Origin: Actinomycetota bacterium | GTDB lineage: Bacteria; Actinomycetota; Actinomycetes; S36-B12; UBA5976 | Length of the DNA: 36,332 nucleotides | Assembly (NCBI GenBank): GCA_009923495.1 | Contig: RFTJ01000014.1 | Coordinates: 1-36,332, forward strand | Direction of reading: 5' to 3' | In this document: positions 7,579-16,834 of the stretch, one piece after another | Layout of the letters: the number at the start of each line of letters is the position of its first letter | How positions within the stretch are numbered: position 1 is the stretch's first letter | Notes under the pieces: generated by a model | Database searches by the model: none | Seen by the model: the letters and a program-made list of their open reading frames with translations, nothing else | Told to the model about the DNA's origin: nothing | Made by a program: the position numbers and the translations under genes

Positions 7579-8759
7579 GCTTCACTGCCTGGCTTGAGTC
7601 GAACAATGAGTTCACCTGGATTTACCTCAGCACCATCAGCAACCAACCATTCGCCGATCTTGCCGCCGTAAGGGGCTTCAACTGGGTAAGTCTCGCCATC
7701 GGCATGCACCACTCCAATACGGGTGTTTTCATCGAGTTCGGTGCCAACTTCAGCAGTGCAAATGCGCTCGAATACCCCTTTTATCGGCGAGAGCACCACA
7801 CGCCAGGTAGGCAAGTCTTTGATGTTGCTAGGGGTTCCATGTTTAGCCACAAACTCGGTAGCCGCTGGCAAATCTTCAGGAGTGTTGAGTGTGAAGGTCT
7901 CTACGCCAGGCATACCGCGCTTTGCCAGGCCAGCCAGAATTCCGGCCGGGGGCAGCTCAATTAGGCCAGTTACCCCTAGGTCAAGCATGGTCTGCATACA
8001 CAGATCCCAGCGAACAGGATGGCTAACCTGGCGAACAAGATGGCGTAACACCGTGCGACCATCATGCACCACCGTGCCATCGGCATTTGAGAGCAGGTTA
8101 ATTCGCGAATCCTCAGTGCTAATTGCCTTTGCATGGTTAGCCAGGACTTTAACTGCCGGCGCCATGTGGTTTGTGTGAAACGCCCCAGCAACCGCAAGTG
8201 GGCGAATCCGGGCACCTTCCGGGGGGTTAGCCGCTAAGACAGCAAGTTCGTCTAGAGTTCCGGCGGCTACTATCTGGCCACCACCGTTATCGTTTGCTGC
8301 AGTTAAACCTAGTTTTTTGATTGTTGCTAATACATCAGCACGATTGCCACCCAGCACCGCGGTCATACCGGTCGGGGTTACGGCTGCTGCTTTAGCCATG
8401 GCATTGGCGCGTTCGCGAATAAAAACCATGGCCTGTTCGGCGCTGAGCACATGAGCCGCTGTCGCAGCAGTAATTTCACCCATGCTGTGACCAGCGCCAA
8501 CACTTACCTGCTGTAGCGCTTGACCACGATTCGGGAAAAGCTCAAGTAGGGAAACCATGCCCACGCTGGCAATCAGGGGCTGGGCAATAGATGTGTCCTT
8601 GATAGTGTCGGCATCACTGACAGTGCCGTGCGTTACCAAATCCAGACCCGCCACAGTACCGAGCCAACGCATGCGATCCTTAAAGCGCGGAACCTCTAGC
8701 CAAGGGGTCAAAAAACCGGGGGTTTGGGATCCTTGACCTGGGGCAACAACTGCAAGCAC
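7572..8759 (-). CDS. fabD: Malonyl-CoA:ACP transacylase with C-terminal biotinyl/lipoyl-like barrel
   Basis: A 395-residue protein, about 85 residues longer than usual FabD. Residues 1-310 are the transacylase that loads malonate onto ACP: GQGSQ (8-12), nucleophile S92 in GHSMGE, R117 in RERAN and H195 in AGAFHTNHM. Residues about 320-390 look like a barrel-sandwich domain, with two half-motifs (VVLSPIKGVFERI and VEAPYGGKIGEWLV...GAEVNPGELIVRL). Aligned by eye to a biotin carboxyl carrier domain, the position of the modified lysine is G355 in VVHADGETYPVEAP, so it should not carry biotin or lipoate. GTG start at 8757-8759. First gene of the fab operon, downstream of fasR. Confidence 0.93.
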   Translation of the reverse strand: MLAVVAPGQGSQTPGFLTPWLEVPRFKDRMRWLGTVAGLDLVTHGTVSDADTIKDTSIAQPLIASVGMVSLLELFPNRGQALQQVSVGAGHSMGEITAATAAHVLSAEQAMVFIRERANAMAKAAAVTPTGMTAVLGGNRADVLATIKKLGLTAANDNGGGQIVAAGTLDELAVLAANPPEGARIRPLAVAGAFHTNHMAPAVKVLANHAKAISTEDSRINLLSNADGTVVHDGRTVLRHLVRQVSHPVRWDLCMQTMLDLGVTGLIELPPAGILAGLAKRGMPGVETFTLNTPEDLPAATEFVAKHGTPSNIKDLPTWRVVLSPIKGVFERICTAEVGTELDENTRIGVVHADGETYPVEAPYGGKIGEWLVADGAEVNPGELIVRLKPGSEAW

Positions 8760-8826
8760 GTTCTCTAGTCTTCCGTATAGAGTTTCGCTAAATGAGCAAG
8801 CGAATCACTAAATTCTACTGCATTTA

Positions 8827-8845
8827 TTTGTAGGTATCCTACAAA
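8827..8845. promoter_or_regulatory. Candidate FasR operator between fasR and fabD
   Basis: TTTGTAGG (8827-8834) and CCTACAAA (8838-8845) form a perfect 8-bp inverted repeat around TAT, 68 nt upstream of the fabD start and 1 nt past the fasR stop. No T-tract follows on the minus strand, so a terminator is less likely. Its position suits a binding site for the PucR-type regulator encoded next door. Confidence 0.55.
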
Positions 8846-8846
8846 A

Positions 8847-10040
8847 CTAGCCCAATCTCCCCAACATTAGCGCCAACCGCAGAGTTAAAGCGTCTTGTGG
8901 ACTCAGAGGGTCAAAGCCCGTTACCTCGCCGACTCGCTTGAGACGATAGCGCACGGTGTTCACATGGACAAAGAGTTGCCGAGCACAGCCCTCGATTGTT
9001 GGGGCTTGCTCGAGGTAAGTAGCTAGAGTTTCGCGCACGTCTTCGCGCAGTTCGTTATTCAACTTTGTAATCAGCGGTTGCAATGCTTCTCGATCACCAG
9101 TTAGCACACGAGCTGAAATAAGTTCATCGTGACTGAGCACCCGGTCAGTAGGCTTCACAAGCGCAGTTGCTCGGTAAGCGGACAACGCTGGCTGCACACT
9201 TGCGTTAGCAATCCTGATATTGGCAACAATCGGTCCATTGATGATTGTTCCTGGACCGAAGTGGGTGAGAAATGGTTTTATTTTTGTTGTCGAGAGATAC
9301 TTCTCTGCACTTGCCCCGAGCACAATAATCATTTGGTTACTCTGGATGCCGACTAAGACATCCAAATTCTGATTTCGCGCAGTGCGACGAATCTGCTCGA
9401 TATGAGTTTCGACGGGCATTCGACTTTGGGGGACAGGGCCGACCAAAGTAGTAACTGGCTGATCGATGTGCCAGCCGGCAGCCGATGCTCGCGATTCGAT
9501 TGTATGTTCGGGCTCAGCTGAGACGATGGCATCAAGCATCAAATCCTGAAGTCGCGCATCCCAGGCACCTCTTGACTCAGCAGCACTGGCGAATACTTCT
9601 GCGGCAGCAAATGCGATTTCGCGCGAGTAGCGCAATAAAGATTCACGCAGGTAGGCCTGCCGAATCCGGTTGTCACCGGCGATTTCGGCGACCGATTCTT
9701 CAACTACCGACATGATGGTGCGCACCAACTCAACGGTCTGTTGCAGAGTCAAGGCTCGGGCAAGTTCTCGCGGAGCATTGGCAAACAAACCACCGACATC
9801 TGAGGTATTGATGCGCTCAGAGCCAAACCAGTCAACAAATGAATTGACGCCCGCTTCGACGATTGAGCCAACTGATGCGCGTTCGTTGGCAGACAGTGCC
9901 TGAAACCAAGGGACAGAATCTTCCATCCGAGACATTGCTGAACTTGTTAGAGCGCCAGTCATGCGGTGTACTCGACGAGCCAGAACACTGCGCTCGGCAT
10001 CTAAGCGCTCGGCACTCAAATACAGCGAAGACTCAGTCAT
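8847..10040 (-). CDS. fasR: PucR-family transcriptional regulator, FasR-like
   Basis: A 397-residue regulator. The C-terminal 60 residues are the PucR-type helix-turn-helix: TYLEQAPTIEGCARQLFVHVNTVRYRLKRV is the diagnostic block (only partly cited: EGCARQLFVHVNTVRYRL). The middle resembles the GGDEF-like domain of CdaR/PucR proteins, and the N-terminal third is helical and unassigned. In Streptomyces a PucR-like protein, FasR, sits at the same place and activates the fabDHPF operon; M. tuberculosis Rv2242 is the positional counterpart. From this I infer control of the fab operon. The start ATG lacks a clear ribosome site. The gene lies 49 nt downstream of aceE, so it could be read through from the aceE promoter. 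Confidence 0.88.
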   Translation of the reverse strand: MTESSLYLSAERLDAERSVLARRVHRMTGALTSSAMSRMEDSVPWFQALSANERASVGSIVEAGVNSFVDWFGSERINTSDVGGLFANAPRELARALTLQQTVELVRTIMSVVEESVAEIAGDNRIRQAYLRESLLRYSREIAFAAAEVFASAAESRGAWDARLQDLMLDAIVSAEPEHTIESRASAAGWHIDQPVTTLVGPVPQSRMPVETHIEQIRRTARNQNLDVLVGIQSNQMIIVLGASAEKYLSTTKIKPFLTHFGPGTIINGPIVANIRIANASVQPALSAYRATALVKPTDRVLSHDELISARVLTGDREALQPLITKLNNELREDVRETLATYLEQAPTIEGCARQLFVHVNTVRYRLKRVGEVTGFDPLSPQDALTLRLALMLGRLG

Positions 10041-10089
10041 GTATTAAGTCTGACAGGTCAATCAAGCAACTGACGGTAAGGGCCTAAAA

Positions 10090-12819
10090 TCAGCCGCCAC
10101 CTTCAGTGTTACCCGCATTGGCGGCCTTTGGATCGGCTAGTTGATACCGGTCAATCGCTTCTTGCAGTACATGGGACTCGACTTCACCACGCTTTGCTAG
10201 TGCGGTTAGAGTCCGGACAACAATACTCTGGGCATCAACCAAGAAGTGACGACGAAGTGCGCCGCGCGTATCTGACATACCCCAACCGTCTGTTCCTAGC
10301 GAAACAAAATCTGTCGGTACCCACTCACGAATCTGGTCTTGGACCGCACGCATGTAGTCCGAGACCGCAATTACCGGGCCGTTGATGCCCGCAAGTTTTT
10401 CTGCAACATAAGCAGTGCGCTTGTCGTTGGGATTAAGTAAGTTGTGGCGGTCAACTTCTAGTCCATCGCGGCGAAGTTCATTCCATGAGGTAACAGACCA
10501 AATGTCAGCAGATACGCCCCACTCGTTAGCCAAAATCTGTTGCGCCTCAAGTGCCCAAGGCACAGCCACGCCCGATGCCAACACATGTGCCTTGGGTCCA
10601 TCCTGCTTACCCGGTGCATACAGATAAAGACCGCGCAAAATGCCGGCTACATCAACATTTTCAGGTTCAGCTGGTTGCGCAATGGGCTCGTTGTAGACGG
10701 TTAAGTAGTAGTAGATGTTTTCAGAATCTTCACCGTACATGCGGCGTAGTCCATCTTGCATGATGTGCGCGATTTCAAAACTGAAGGCCGGATCGTAAGA
10801 AACCACAGCAGGGTTTGTGGCAGCCAGCAGATGTGAATGTCCATCTTCATGCTGTAAGCCTTCACCATTTAGCGTGGTGCGACCAGCGGTTGCGCCTAAA
10901 ACGAAGCCACGAGCCATCTGATCACCAGCGAGCCAGAATGCATCCCCGGTGCGCTGGAAGCCAAACATGGAATAGAAAATGTAAATCGGAATCATGGGCT
11001 CGTCTTGTGTCGAGTAGCTGGTGGCTACCGCAGTCCACGAGGCAACCGATCCAGCCTCGTTGATTCCTTCGTGCAAAATTTGTCCAACTTCAGATTCTTT
11101 GTAAGAAAGCATCAGTTCGCGATCAACAGACATGTACTGCTGGCCGTGAGGAGAATAAATCTTTAGCGTCGGGAAGAAGCTATCCATGCCGAAAGTTCGA
11201 GCTTCGTCTGGAATGATCGGGACAATCCGCTTACCGATATTTGGATCGCGTAGCAAGTCACGCAACAGCCGGACAAAAGCCATCGTGGTGGCCACAAGTT
11301 GGTTGCCTGAACCACCTTTAACATCCTGATACAACTCATCACCAGGCAAGGTCAACGCCCTTGATTTGCCTCGGCGCGCTGGAGTGTATCCACCAAGAGC
11401 TGCTCGACGTTCGTGTAAATACTGGATGTGTGGATGGTCCTGTCCAGGATGAAAATACGGTGGCAAGTAAGGATCGAGCTGATCGTCTGCAACAGGGATT
11501 TCCAGAGTGTCGCGGAACTTACGCAAATCGTCGACCGTGAGTTTCTTCATTTGGTGTGTGGCATTGCGACCTTCGAAGTGTGAACCAAGGGTCCAACCTT
11601 TAATGGTCTTAGCCAAAATTACTGTAGGCGTTCCCTTATGCGCTAACGCAGCTGCGTAGGCAGCGTAAAGCTTCTTTACATCGTGACCGCCACGACGCAG
11701 TCCCCAGATTTTTTCATCCGACCAGTCGGAAACCAATGCCTTTGTGCGAGGATCGCGGCCAAAGAAATTATCCCGAACGAAAGCTCCACTTTCAGTCTTG
11801 AAAGTTTGGAAGTCACCATCAGGTGTGCGATTCATTAAGTCGATAAGTGCACCGTCAGTATCTTTAGCCAGCAGTTCGTCCCAGCCACTTCCCCAGACAA
11901 CTTTGATTACATTCCAACCTGCACCGCGGAAGTGCGCCTCAAGTTCCTGAATGATTTTTCCGTTGCCGCGCACTGGACCATCAAGTCGTTGCAAGTTGCA
12001 GTTAATAACGAAAGTTAAATTGTCTAGCCCTTCTCGGGCAGCGATGCCTAGCGCTCCAAGCGATTCAACTTCATCCATTTCACCATCACCAAGGAACGCC
12101 CAGACGTGCTGTTCAGAAGTGTCCCTTATGCCACGGTGCTGCAAATAGCGGTTGAATCTTGCTTGGTAGATCGCGTTGAGCGGACCAAGACCCATAGAGA
12201 CCGTTGGGAACTGCCAAAACTCGGGCATTAATCTTGGATGTGGATAGCTTGGCAAGCCATGTGGGGCACCCGAAAGTTCTTGACGGAATGAGTCGAGCCG
12301 CTCTTCGCTAAGACGACCTTCTAGGTAGGCACGAGAATACATGCCAGGCGAGGCATGACCCTGGAAGAAAATCTGATCGCCACCACCAGCATGATCGGAA
12401 CCTTTGAAGAAATGGTTAAAGCCGACTTCATACAGCAGAGCACTGGACGCATAAGTTGAAATGTGGCCACCAACGCCAACTCCTGGTCGTTGGGCACGAT
12501 GCACCATAATTGCCGCATTCCACCGGGTGTAGGCCCGAATGCGTCGTTCATACTCTTCATTGCCTGGAAATTCTGGCTGTTCATCTGGCGCAATAGTGTT
12601 GATGTAATCGGTGGTCGTAATGTTTGGCATACCGACGTTGCTATGCGCGGAGTGTTTCAGCAACGACAACATAATCTGCCTAGCGCGGTGTTCACCGTGT
12701 TTTGCAATAAGTGCATCAAGTGATTCGCGCCATTCTCGAGTCTCTTCTGGATTGCTATCGAAATATTGAGTAGAGATGGCGTTAGCCAGTAGCGAATCGC
12801 GATCTGGACTAGTAGTCAC
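10090..12819 (-). CDS. aceE: Pyruvate dehydrogenase E1 component, homodimeric
   Basis: A 909-residue thiamine-diphosphate enzyme that decarboxylates pyruvate and acetylates the E2 lipoyl domains, giving acetyl-CoA. Length matches AceE. The N-terminal part has the family start [17 protein letters not shown]-like block (about residues 14-30) and [22 protein letters not shown]; the thiamine motif begins [14 protein letters not shown] and ends near [11 protein letters not shown]. The transketolase-like second half includes [10 protein letters not shown] and [20 protein letters not shown] start at 12817-12819, with AAGGG about 7 nt upstream. No E2 or E3 gene lies nearby, usual in actinobacteria. 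Its neighbours fasR/fab on one side and DUF3052-ahpE on the other repeat the mycobacterial order. Confidence 0.97.
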   Translation of the reverse strand: MTTSPDRDSLLANAISTQYFDSNPEETREWRESLDALIAKHGEHRARQIMLSLLKHSAHSNVGMPNITTTDYINTIAPDEQPEFPGNEEYERRIRAYTRWNAAIMVHRAQRPGVGVGGHISTYASSALLYEVGFNHFFKGSDHAGGGDQIFFQGHASPGMYSRAYLEGRLSEERLDSFRQELSGAPHGLPSYPHPRLMPEFWQFPTVSMGLGPLNAIYQARFNRYLQHRGIRDTSEQHVWAFLGDGEMDEVESLGALGIAAREGLDNLTFVINCNLQRLDGPVRGNGKIIQELEAHFRGAGWNVIKVVWGSGWDELLAKDTDGALIDLMNRTPDGDFQTFKTESGAFVRDNFFGRDPRTKALVSDWSDEKIWGLRRGGHDVKKLYAAYAAALAHKGTPTVILAKTIKGWTLGSHFEGRNATHQMKKLTVDDLRKFRDTLEIPVADDQLDPYLPPYFHPGQDHPHIQYLHERRAALGGYTPARRGKSRALTLPGDELYQDVKGGSGNQLVATTMAFVRLLRDLLRDPNIGKRIVPIIPDEARTFGMDSFFPTLKIYSPHGQQYMSVDRELMLSYKESEVGQILHEGINEAGSVASWTAVATSYSTQDEPMIPIYIFYSMFGFQRTGDAFWLAGDQMARGFVLGATAGRTTLNGEGLQHEDGHSHLLAATNPAVVSYDPAFSFEIAHIMQDGLRRMYGEDSENIYYYLTVYNEPIAQPAEPENVDVAGILRGLYLYAPGKQDGPKAHVLASGVAVPWALEAQQILANEWGVSADIWSVTSWNELRRDGLEVDRHNLLNPNDKRTAYVAEKLAGINGPVIAVSDYMRAVQDQIREWVPTDFVSLGTDGWGMSDTRGALRRHFLVDAQSIVVRTLTALAKRGEVESHVLQEAIDRYQLADPKAANAGNTEGGG

Positions 12820-13063
12820 TTGCGCACCCTTGCTTTCATGTCGGTGGTCCTGGTTCGCAGGCTCACGGATTGCACTGGAGAGGACTGCCGTTGTTCAGCA
12901 TCTAAACCGCCAGTGATTAGACCTTTGCATCTCCTATTGTGGCGGATAAGGGGGCTGATTGGCGAAGTGGCACCGAGTTTTGTAGGTGCTGTGCAAAAAG
13001 GGCAGGGTGATGAATATTGGGCAATGAGTTGCTTATTTATCGATACTCCTGTGGACTAGGGAT

Positions 13064-13477
13064 GTGAGTTCGCAAGAAGGGGCAACCCAAGGGTTGGCAG
13101 GTAAATTCGGTTTTACCGAGGGACTAGTAATCCAGCAAGTTGGATTCGCAGATGACTGCGAACAGGCAGTCTCAGAAGCGGTGGCAACAGTTGCCGAACT
13201 GGTTGATGAATCGTACGAGGACGTCGTTGACGGCGTACTGCTTTGGTTTCGCGCCGATGATGGCGATTTGGTCGACGCGCTGATGGACGCGCTAGTTGAG
13301 CTGACTGAAACTGGCGTCATTTGGTTAATGACGCCAAAAGTTGGCAGGCCCGGCCACATTGAGCCGAGCGACATCGCGGACGCAGCCCCAACTGTTGGGC
13401 TAGCCACCACCAGCACCATCAATGCAGCTGCCGATTGGCAGGGCACTCGATTGGTCTCACATAAAGCGCGCCGTTAA
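13064..13477 (+). CDS. DUF3052 family protein
   Basis: A 137-residue acidic protein of the DUF3052 family, found in actinobacteria beside aceE and ahpE (M. tuberculosis Rv2239c is the positional counterpart). Recognisable stretches are LAGKFGFTEGLVIQQVGFADDCE, cited here as its core FGFTEGLVIQQVGF, then DVVDGVLLWFRADDGDLVDAL and VIWLMTPKVGRPGHIEPSDI. Function is not known to me. The start is a GTG with no good ribosome site; 244 nt separate it from the divergent aceE start (12820-13063), which must hold both promoters. ahpE follows after 35 nt, so the two are probably one operon. Confidence 0.85.
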   Translation: MSSQEGATQGLAGKFGFTEGLVIQQVGFADDCEQAVSEAVATVAELVDESYEDVVDGVLLWFRADDGDLVDALMDALVELTETGVIWLMTPKVGRPGHIEPSDIADAAPTVGLATTSTINAAADWQGTRLVSHKARR

Positions 13478-13512
13478 AGTCCTGTTAAATTCAGTTTGAG
13501 AATTGAGGAAAG

Positions 13513-13974
13513 ATGTCATCGTTAGTTGGGCAAGAGGCTCCAGATTTCACATTAAAGAATCAATTTGGACAGGAAGTAACCCTGTCTGATTACCGAGGCA
13601 AAAAGAATGTCGTTTTAGTTTTCTTCCCAATGGCATTTACCGGCATCTGTACAGACGAGTTGTGTGAGTTGCGCGATCGTAAACAGATTTTTGAAAGTGA
13701 GGATGTGCAAGTCCTAGGCATCTCTTGCGATAGTTCTGCTGCCCAAAAAGTTTTTGCTGATCAGGAAGGTATTTCTTATCCACTACTTGCGGATTATTGG
13801 CCACATGGTGCAGTGGCAAGCTCATTTGGATCATTTAATGAGCAACTAGGATTTGCAATCCGCGGAACTTTTGTGATCGATAAATTGGGCATCGTACGAT
13901 GGGCAGTTATCAATGGCCCAGGTGAAGCTCGAAATGCCGATGATTACGAATCCGCACTTGCCAACCTCGATTAA
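13513..13974 (+). CDS. ahpE: AhpE-type peroxiredoxin
   Basis: A 153-residue thiol peroxidase that reduces peroxides in the cytoplasm. The peroxidatic cysteine is C46 in [14 protein letters not shown], with the family T43 three residues ahead; C51 and C72 are also present, whereas classic AhpE works as a one-Cys enzyme. The [24 protein letters not shown] start and [13 protein letters not shown] block match mycobacterial AhpE closely. GAGGAAAG precedes the ATG. It lies downstream of the DUF3052 gene, as in M. tuberculosis. A short CCCT-TG-AGGG hairpin and a T-run lie about 50 nt after the stop. Confidence 0.93.
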   Translation: MSSLVGQEAPDFTLKNQFGQEVTLSDYRGKKNVVLVFFPMAFTGICTDELCELRDRKQIFESEDVQVLGISCDSSAAQKVFADQEGISYPLLADYWPHGAVASSFGSFNEQLGFAIRGTFVIDKLGIVRWAVINGPGEARNADDYESALANLD

Positions 13975-14082
13975 TATTTGTTGCTAAATCAGTACCGATT
14001 TCAACTAAAAAAATCCCTTGAGGGCTAACACTTTTTTGCTAAAAGGTGCGCTTAATCCAGCACAGGCGGACAATCAAAGTTA

Positions 14083-14123
14083 GTCGTGCGCTGGAGTAGA
14101 CCCGAGACTCTCCAGTGCACGAC
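14083..14123 (+). other. Long stem-loop upstream of tRNA-Val
   Basis: GTCGTGCGCTGGAG (14083-14096) pairs with CTCCAGTGCACGAC (14110-14123) over 14 bp with a single G-U pair and a 13-nt loop; CTCAATTTTGAG follows at once. No T-tract follows directly. It could be the transcription terminator of DUF3052-ahpE or part of a small RNA. No gene is seen between 13975 and 14226. Confidence 0.5.
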
Positions 14124-14226
14124 ATCTCAATTTTGAGGCTGGTCTAAAAATGCTGCCTCGTCTACCAACTTTGTCAGTTCAACCTCTGGCAGGTAAGGTA
14201 GTACAGCGCTGGTAACAGTGTGACCC

Positions 14227-14300
14227 GGGCGCTTAGCTCAGTTGGCTAGAGCATCTCGTTTACACCGAGAGGGTCAGGGGTTCGAGTCCCTTAGCGCCCA
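14227..14300 (+). tRNA. tRNA-Val (TAC)
   Basis: A complete 74-nt cloverleaf: acceptor GGGCGCT/AGCGCCC, D-arm GCTC...GAGC, anticodon stem TCTCG/CGAGA with loop TTTACAC (anticodon TAC, valine), variable GGGTC, and T-arm with loop TTCGAGT. Discriminator A at 14300; CCA is not encoded. Confidence 0.97.
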
Positions 14301-14456
14301 CCGATATAGTTGTCCAAATCAATGCGGATCGCCTGTTTCTATTCTCTGGCAGACCTCTTTGTCCCTAATCTGCGCCGGTAAATTTCCCCCAGGAATACTT
14401 TCAGGTGTTATCTTGTTTGTAGAAATGGTTTAAGTTTCAACTATTTGGAGAATTCA

Positions 14457-15251
14457 ATGGGTCTTGCTGCGAATGATGAATTGTTGCCAGCCTTGTACAT
14501 CGGTCATGGTGCGCCGCCGCTGGTGGATGATCCAATTTGGAAAGGCGAGTTGGCGGCCCTTACTCAATCCATGGCCAAGCCAAAAGCAATCCTGATTGTT
14601 TCAGCACACTGGGAGTCAGCGCCGCTAACTGTCGGTGCTACAGATTTCGCTACGCCACTTATTTATGATTTCAGTGGCTTTGATCCAAAGTATTACAACC
14701 TTGAGTACCAGTCACCTGATTCAAGTGAGTTACTCAATTTGCTCGGTAGCATACTTCCCACTGAAACGAGATTGAACCAACAGAAAAATCGTGGCTTGGA
14801 CCATGGGGCCTTCGTACCATTGTTGGCTATGTATCCAGATGCAGACATTCCGGTCTTGCAAATGTCGATCCCAACGCATAAGCCAGACGAGTTAATCGAA
14901 CTCGGAAAGCGGTTAGCAACGCTTCGAGAGCACGGCGTCTTGATTATCGGTAGCGGTTTTCTCACTCACGGCCTGCCATTTCTTCGGGACTGGCGAATCG
15001 AGGCTGTGCCACCTAGTTGGAGCATCGAATTTGATCATTGGGCACGCGAGGCAATTGCCAGAGCAGATTTGGATACCCTAGTGAACTATCGAGAGTTAGC
15101 GCCAGGCATGCCGTATGCCCATCCGACCGTTGAACATCTATCACCCTTATTTGTTACCCTTGGCGCTAGTGCGGATATGAATACTGCAGCCGATGTCGTA
15201 ATTGACGGTTACTGGATGGGCCTTGCCAAAACCTCTGTACAAGTTTCCTAA
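14457..15251 (+). CDS. DODA-type (YgiD-like) extradiol ring-cleavage dioxygenase
   Basis: A 264-residue member of the class III extradiol dioxygenase family, which includes 4,5-DOPA dioxygenase. Likely metal and active-site histidines are H17 (YIGHGAP), H51 (VSAHWES), H116 (GLDHGAF), H171 (GFLTHG), H222 and H227 (AHPTVEHLSP), all in the positions of the YgiD family. Relatives act on catechol-type substrates, but the real substrate is often unknown. I chose the ATG at 14457 because TGGAG sits 6 nt ahead; an earlier in-frame TTG at 14445 overlaps that ribosome site. nif3 follows after 21 nt. Confidence 0.88.
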   Translation: MGLAANDELLPALYIGHGAPPLVDDPIWKGELAALTQSMAKPKAILIVSAHWESAPLTVGATDFATPLIYDFSGFDPKYYNLEYQSPDSSELLNLLGSILPTETRLNQQKNRGLDHGAFVPLLAMYPDADIPVLQMSIPTHKPDELIELGKRLATLREHGVLIIGSGFLTHGLPFLRDWRIEAVPPSWSIEFDHWAREAIARADLDTLVNYRELAPGMPYAHPTVEHLSPLFVTLGASADMNTAADVVIDGYWMGLAKTSVQVS

Positions 15252-15272
15252 CTTTCACAATAGGCTCGGAGT

Positions 15273-16082
15273 ATGAGTAATCTGACTCTCGGGGATATTA
15301 CCCAGCTACTTGAGCAAAAGTATCCAGCTAACTCTGCTGCTGATTGGGATTGCGTTGGACTCGTAGTTGGCAATCCAACCGCTACCGTAAAACGAATTTT
15401 GCTGGTTGTAGATGTAACAAAGGAAACAGTTGATGAAGCTATTTCTAAGGAAGCTTCACTCATAATTGCACACCATCCATTGCTGCTTCGTGGTGTCACC
15501 TCAATTTCCGAGTCCACACATAAAGGCGAATTACTAACAACTCTCGTTCGCAATGACATCGCGCTATTCACAGCACACACAAATGCCGATTCTGCCCGGC
15601 CTGGAGTAAGTGATGCCCTAGCGCTGACCCTTGGTTTAAAGCTTGAATCAGATTGCGTTCTCGAACCGGAAACTGGAATTGGCCGTATTGGAACTCTACC
15701 GAATCCGGTTTTGGCCAGGCAGTTTGTTGATCAAATTTCTACGGTACTCGAATACTCACCAAGTCCGGTGCTACTGGCTGGAAATCCTGACAAATTGATA
15801 ACCACAGTTGCTGTTTGCGGGGGCGCAGGAGACTCGCTTTTGCCAATCGTTGGAGTATCAAGAGCAGATGCCTATGTGACTTCAGATTTGCGCCACCACT
15901 TAGCAAGCGAATTTGTCGCAGATTCAAAGTGTGTTTTGATTAACATCGCGCATTGGGCAGGCGAGTGGCCTTGGTTAAATTTATTAGCCCAACTCTTGGG
16001 TGACGCCTTTGCCGATAAGGTGGAAGTGTTAGTGTCACGGATTCCAACGGATCCGTGGACTATGTCAACAGCAAGGAGTTAG
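15273..16082 (+). CDS. Nif3-like dinuclear metal center protein
   Basis: A 269-residue NIF3/YbgI-family (DUF34) protein, widely conserved and of uncertain function, often proposed as a metal-dependent hydrolase or metal-handling protein. Metal ligand motifs are visible: IIAHHPLLLRG (about residues 64-74), FTAHTNAD (about 99-106) and the C-terminal NIAHWAGEWPW, where the last histidine/glutamate pair is H-x3-E. A CGGAG sequence lies 1-2 nt from the ATG, rather close. It heads the nif3-zinc ribbon-RNase H set, ending 2 nt before the next start, the same order as Rv2230c-Rv2228c in M. tuberculosis. Confidence 0.93.
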   Translation: MSNLTLGDITQLLEQKYPANSAADWDCVGLVVGNPTATVKRILLVVDVTKETVDEAISKEASLIIAHHPLLLRGVTSISESTHKGELLTTLVRNDIALFTAHTNADSARPGVSDALALTLGLKLESDCVLEPETGIGRIGTLPNPVLARQFVDQISTVLEYSPSPVLLAGNPDKLITTVAVCGGAGDSLLPIVGVSRADAYVTSDLRHHLASEFVADSKCVLINIAHWAGEWPWLNLLAQLLGDAFADKVEVLVSRIPTDPWTMSTARS

Positions 16083-16084
16083 CC

Positions 16085-16834
16085 GTGGCTATTCAGGCAA
16101 GTTCTCAACAGCAGGCAACCTTGCTTGAGGTTCAGCATCACGACACCACATTGCTTCAGCTGAGTCATCGCCGTGCAAACCTGCCGCAAATCTCCCAGGG
16201 ACTAGATCTGGAAGCCAAATTAGGCAGCTTGCAGTTGAAATTAGTGGCCATCAAGACGGAAATCTCAGACATCTGCCTTGCACAAGCTAAGGCCGATAAC
16301 GATGTGCAACAAGTGGTCCAGCGCGCAGAACGCGATCAGCAACGTCTAGATTCTGGTGCAGTATCGAGCCCCAAAGATCTCGAAGCACTCGCGCATGAAA
16401 TTCAGTCACTGCGCAAGCGACAAGTCGAACTTGAAGATGTCGAACTAGAAATTATGGAACAACTCGAACAGGCCCGAACAGCTCAGCTCGAAATAGAGGC
16501 GCAGGTTGCCGAAACTATTACAGAACTCGAACAGGTCACAAAGTCCCGCGACGATGAGTTCGCTGACATCGACGCTTTGATAGACGCCGAGACTTCGGCT
16601 CGAACTCAACTTGCAAGCACCTTAGATTCTGAGTTACTAGCGCTCTACGACAAGGTGCGTGTTGACCTCGGTGGAGTTGGTGCAGCTTTACTTCATCGCG
16701 GGGCCTGTCAGGGTTGCCACATTTCACTCGATGCCACCGAAGTAGATCGCATCAGACATCTTCCGGCTGAAACTGTAGTTCGTTGTGAGGAGTGTCGTCG
16801 AATCTTAGTTCGCACTTCGGAGTCTGGTCTGTGA
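16085..16834 (+). CDS. Coiled-coil zinc ribbon protein (CdsZ-like)
   Basis: A 249-residue protein: a long antiparallel coiled coil rich in Glu, Gln and Leu (about residues 15-185), then a C4 zinc ribbon with C208, C211, C234 and C237 (GACQGC...VRCEEC). This is the architecture of the family that includes Rv2229c; related proteins have been linked to RNA or ribosome functions, but I infer no specific role. Start: GTG at 16085, with AAGGAG 6 nt upstream, is much better than the in-frame GTG at 16055, which overlaps nif3. The stop overlaps the RNase H start by 4 nt (GTGA), indicating coupling. Confidence 0.9.
   Translation: MAIQASSQQQATLLEVQHHDTTLLQLSHRRANLPQISQGLDLEAKLGSLQLKLVAIKTEISDICLAQAKADNDVQQVVQRAERDQQRLDSGAVSSPKDLEALAHEIQSLRKRQVELEDVELEIMEQLEQARTAQLEIEAQVAETITELEQVTKSRDDEFADIDALIDAETSARTQLASTLDSELLALYDKVRVDLGGVGAALLHRGACQGCHISLDATEVDRIRHLPAETVVRCEECRRILVRTSESGL

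Noticed and set aside
8827-8845. Inverted repeat read as the fasR terminator
   Set aside because: Stem is A+T-rich and no T-tract follows on the minus strand, so an operator role is preferred.
12820-13059. A plus-strand frame of 79 codons in the aceE-DUF3052 gap
   Set aside because: It begins antisense to the aceE start region, has no ribosome site or recognisable domain, and fills the space needed for two divergent promoters.
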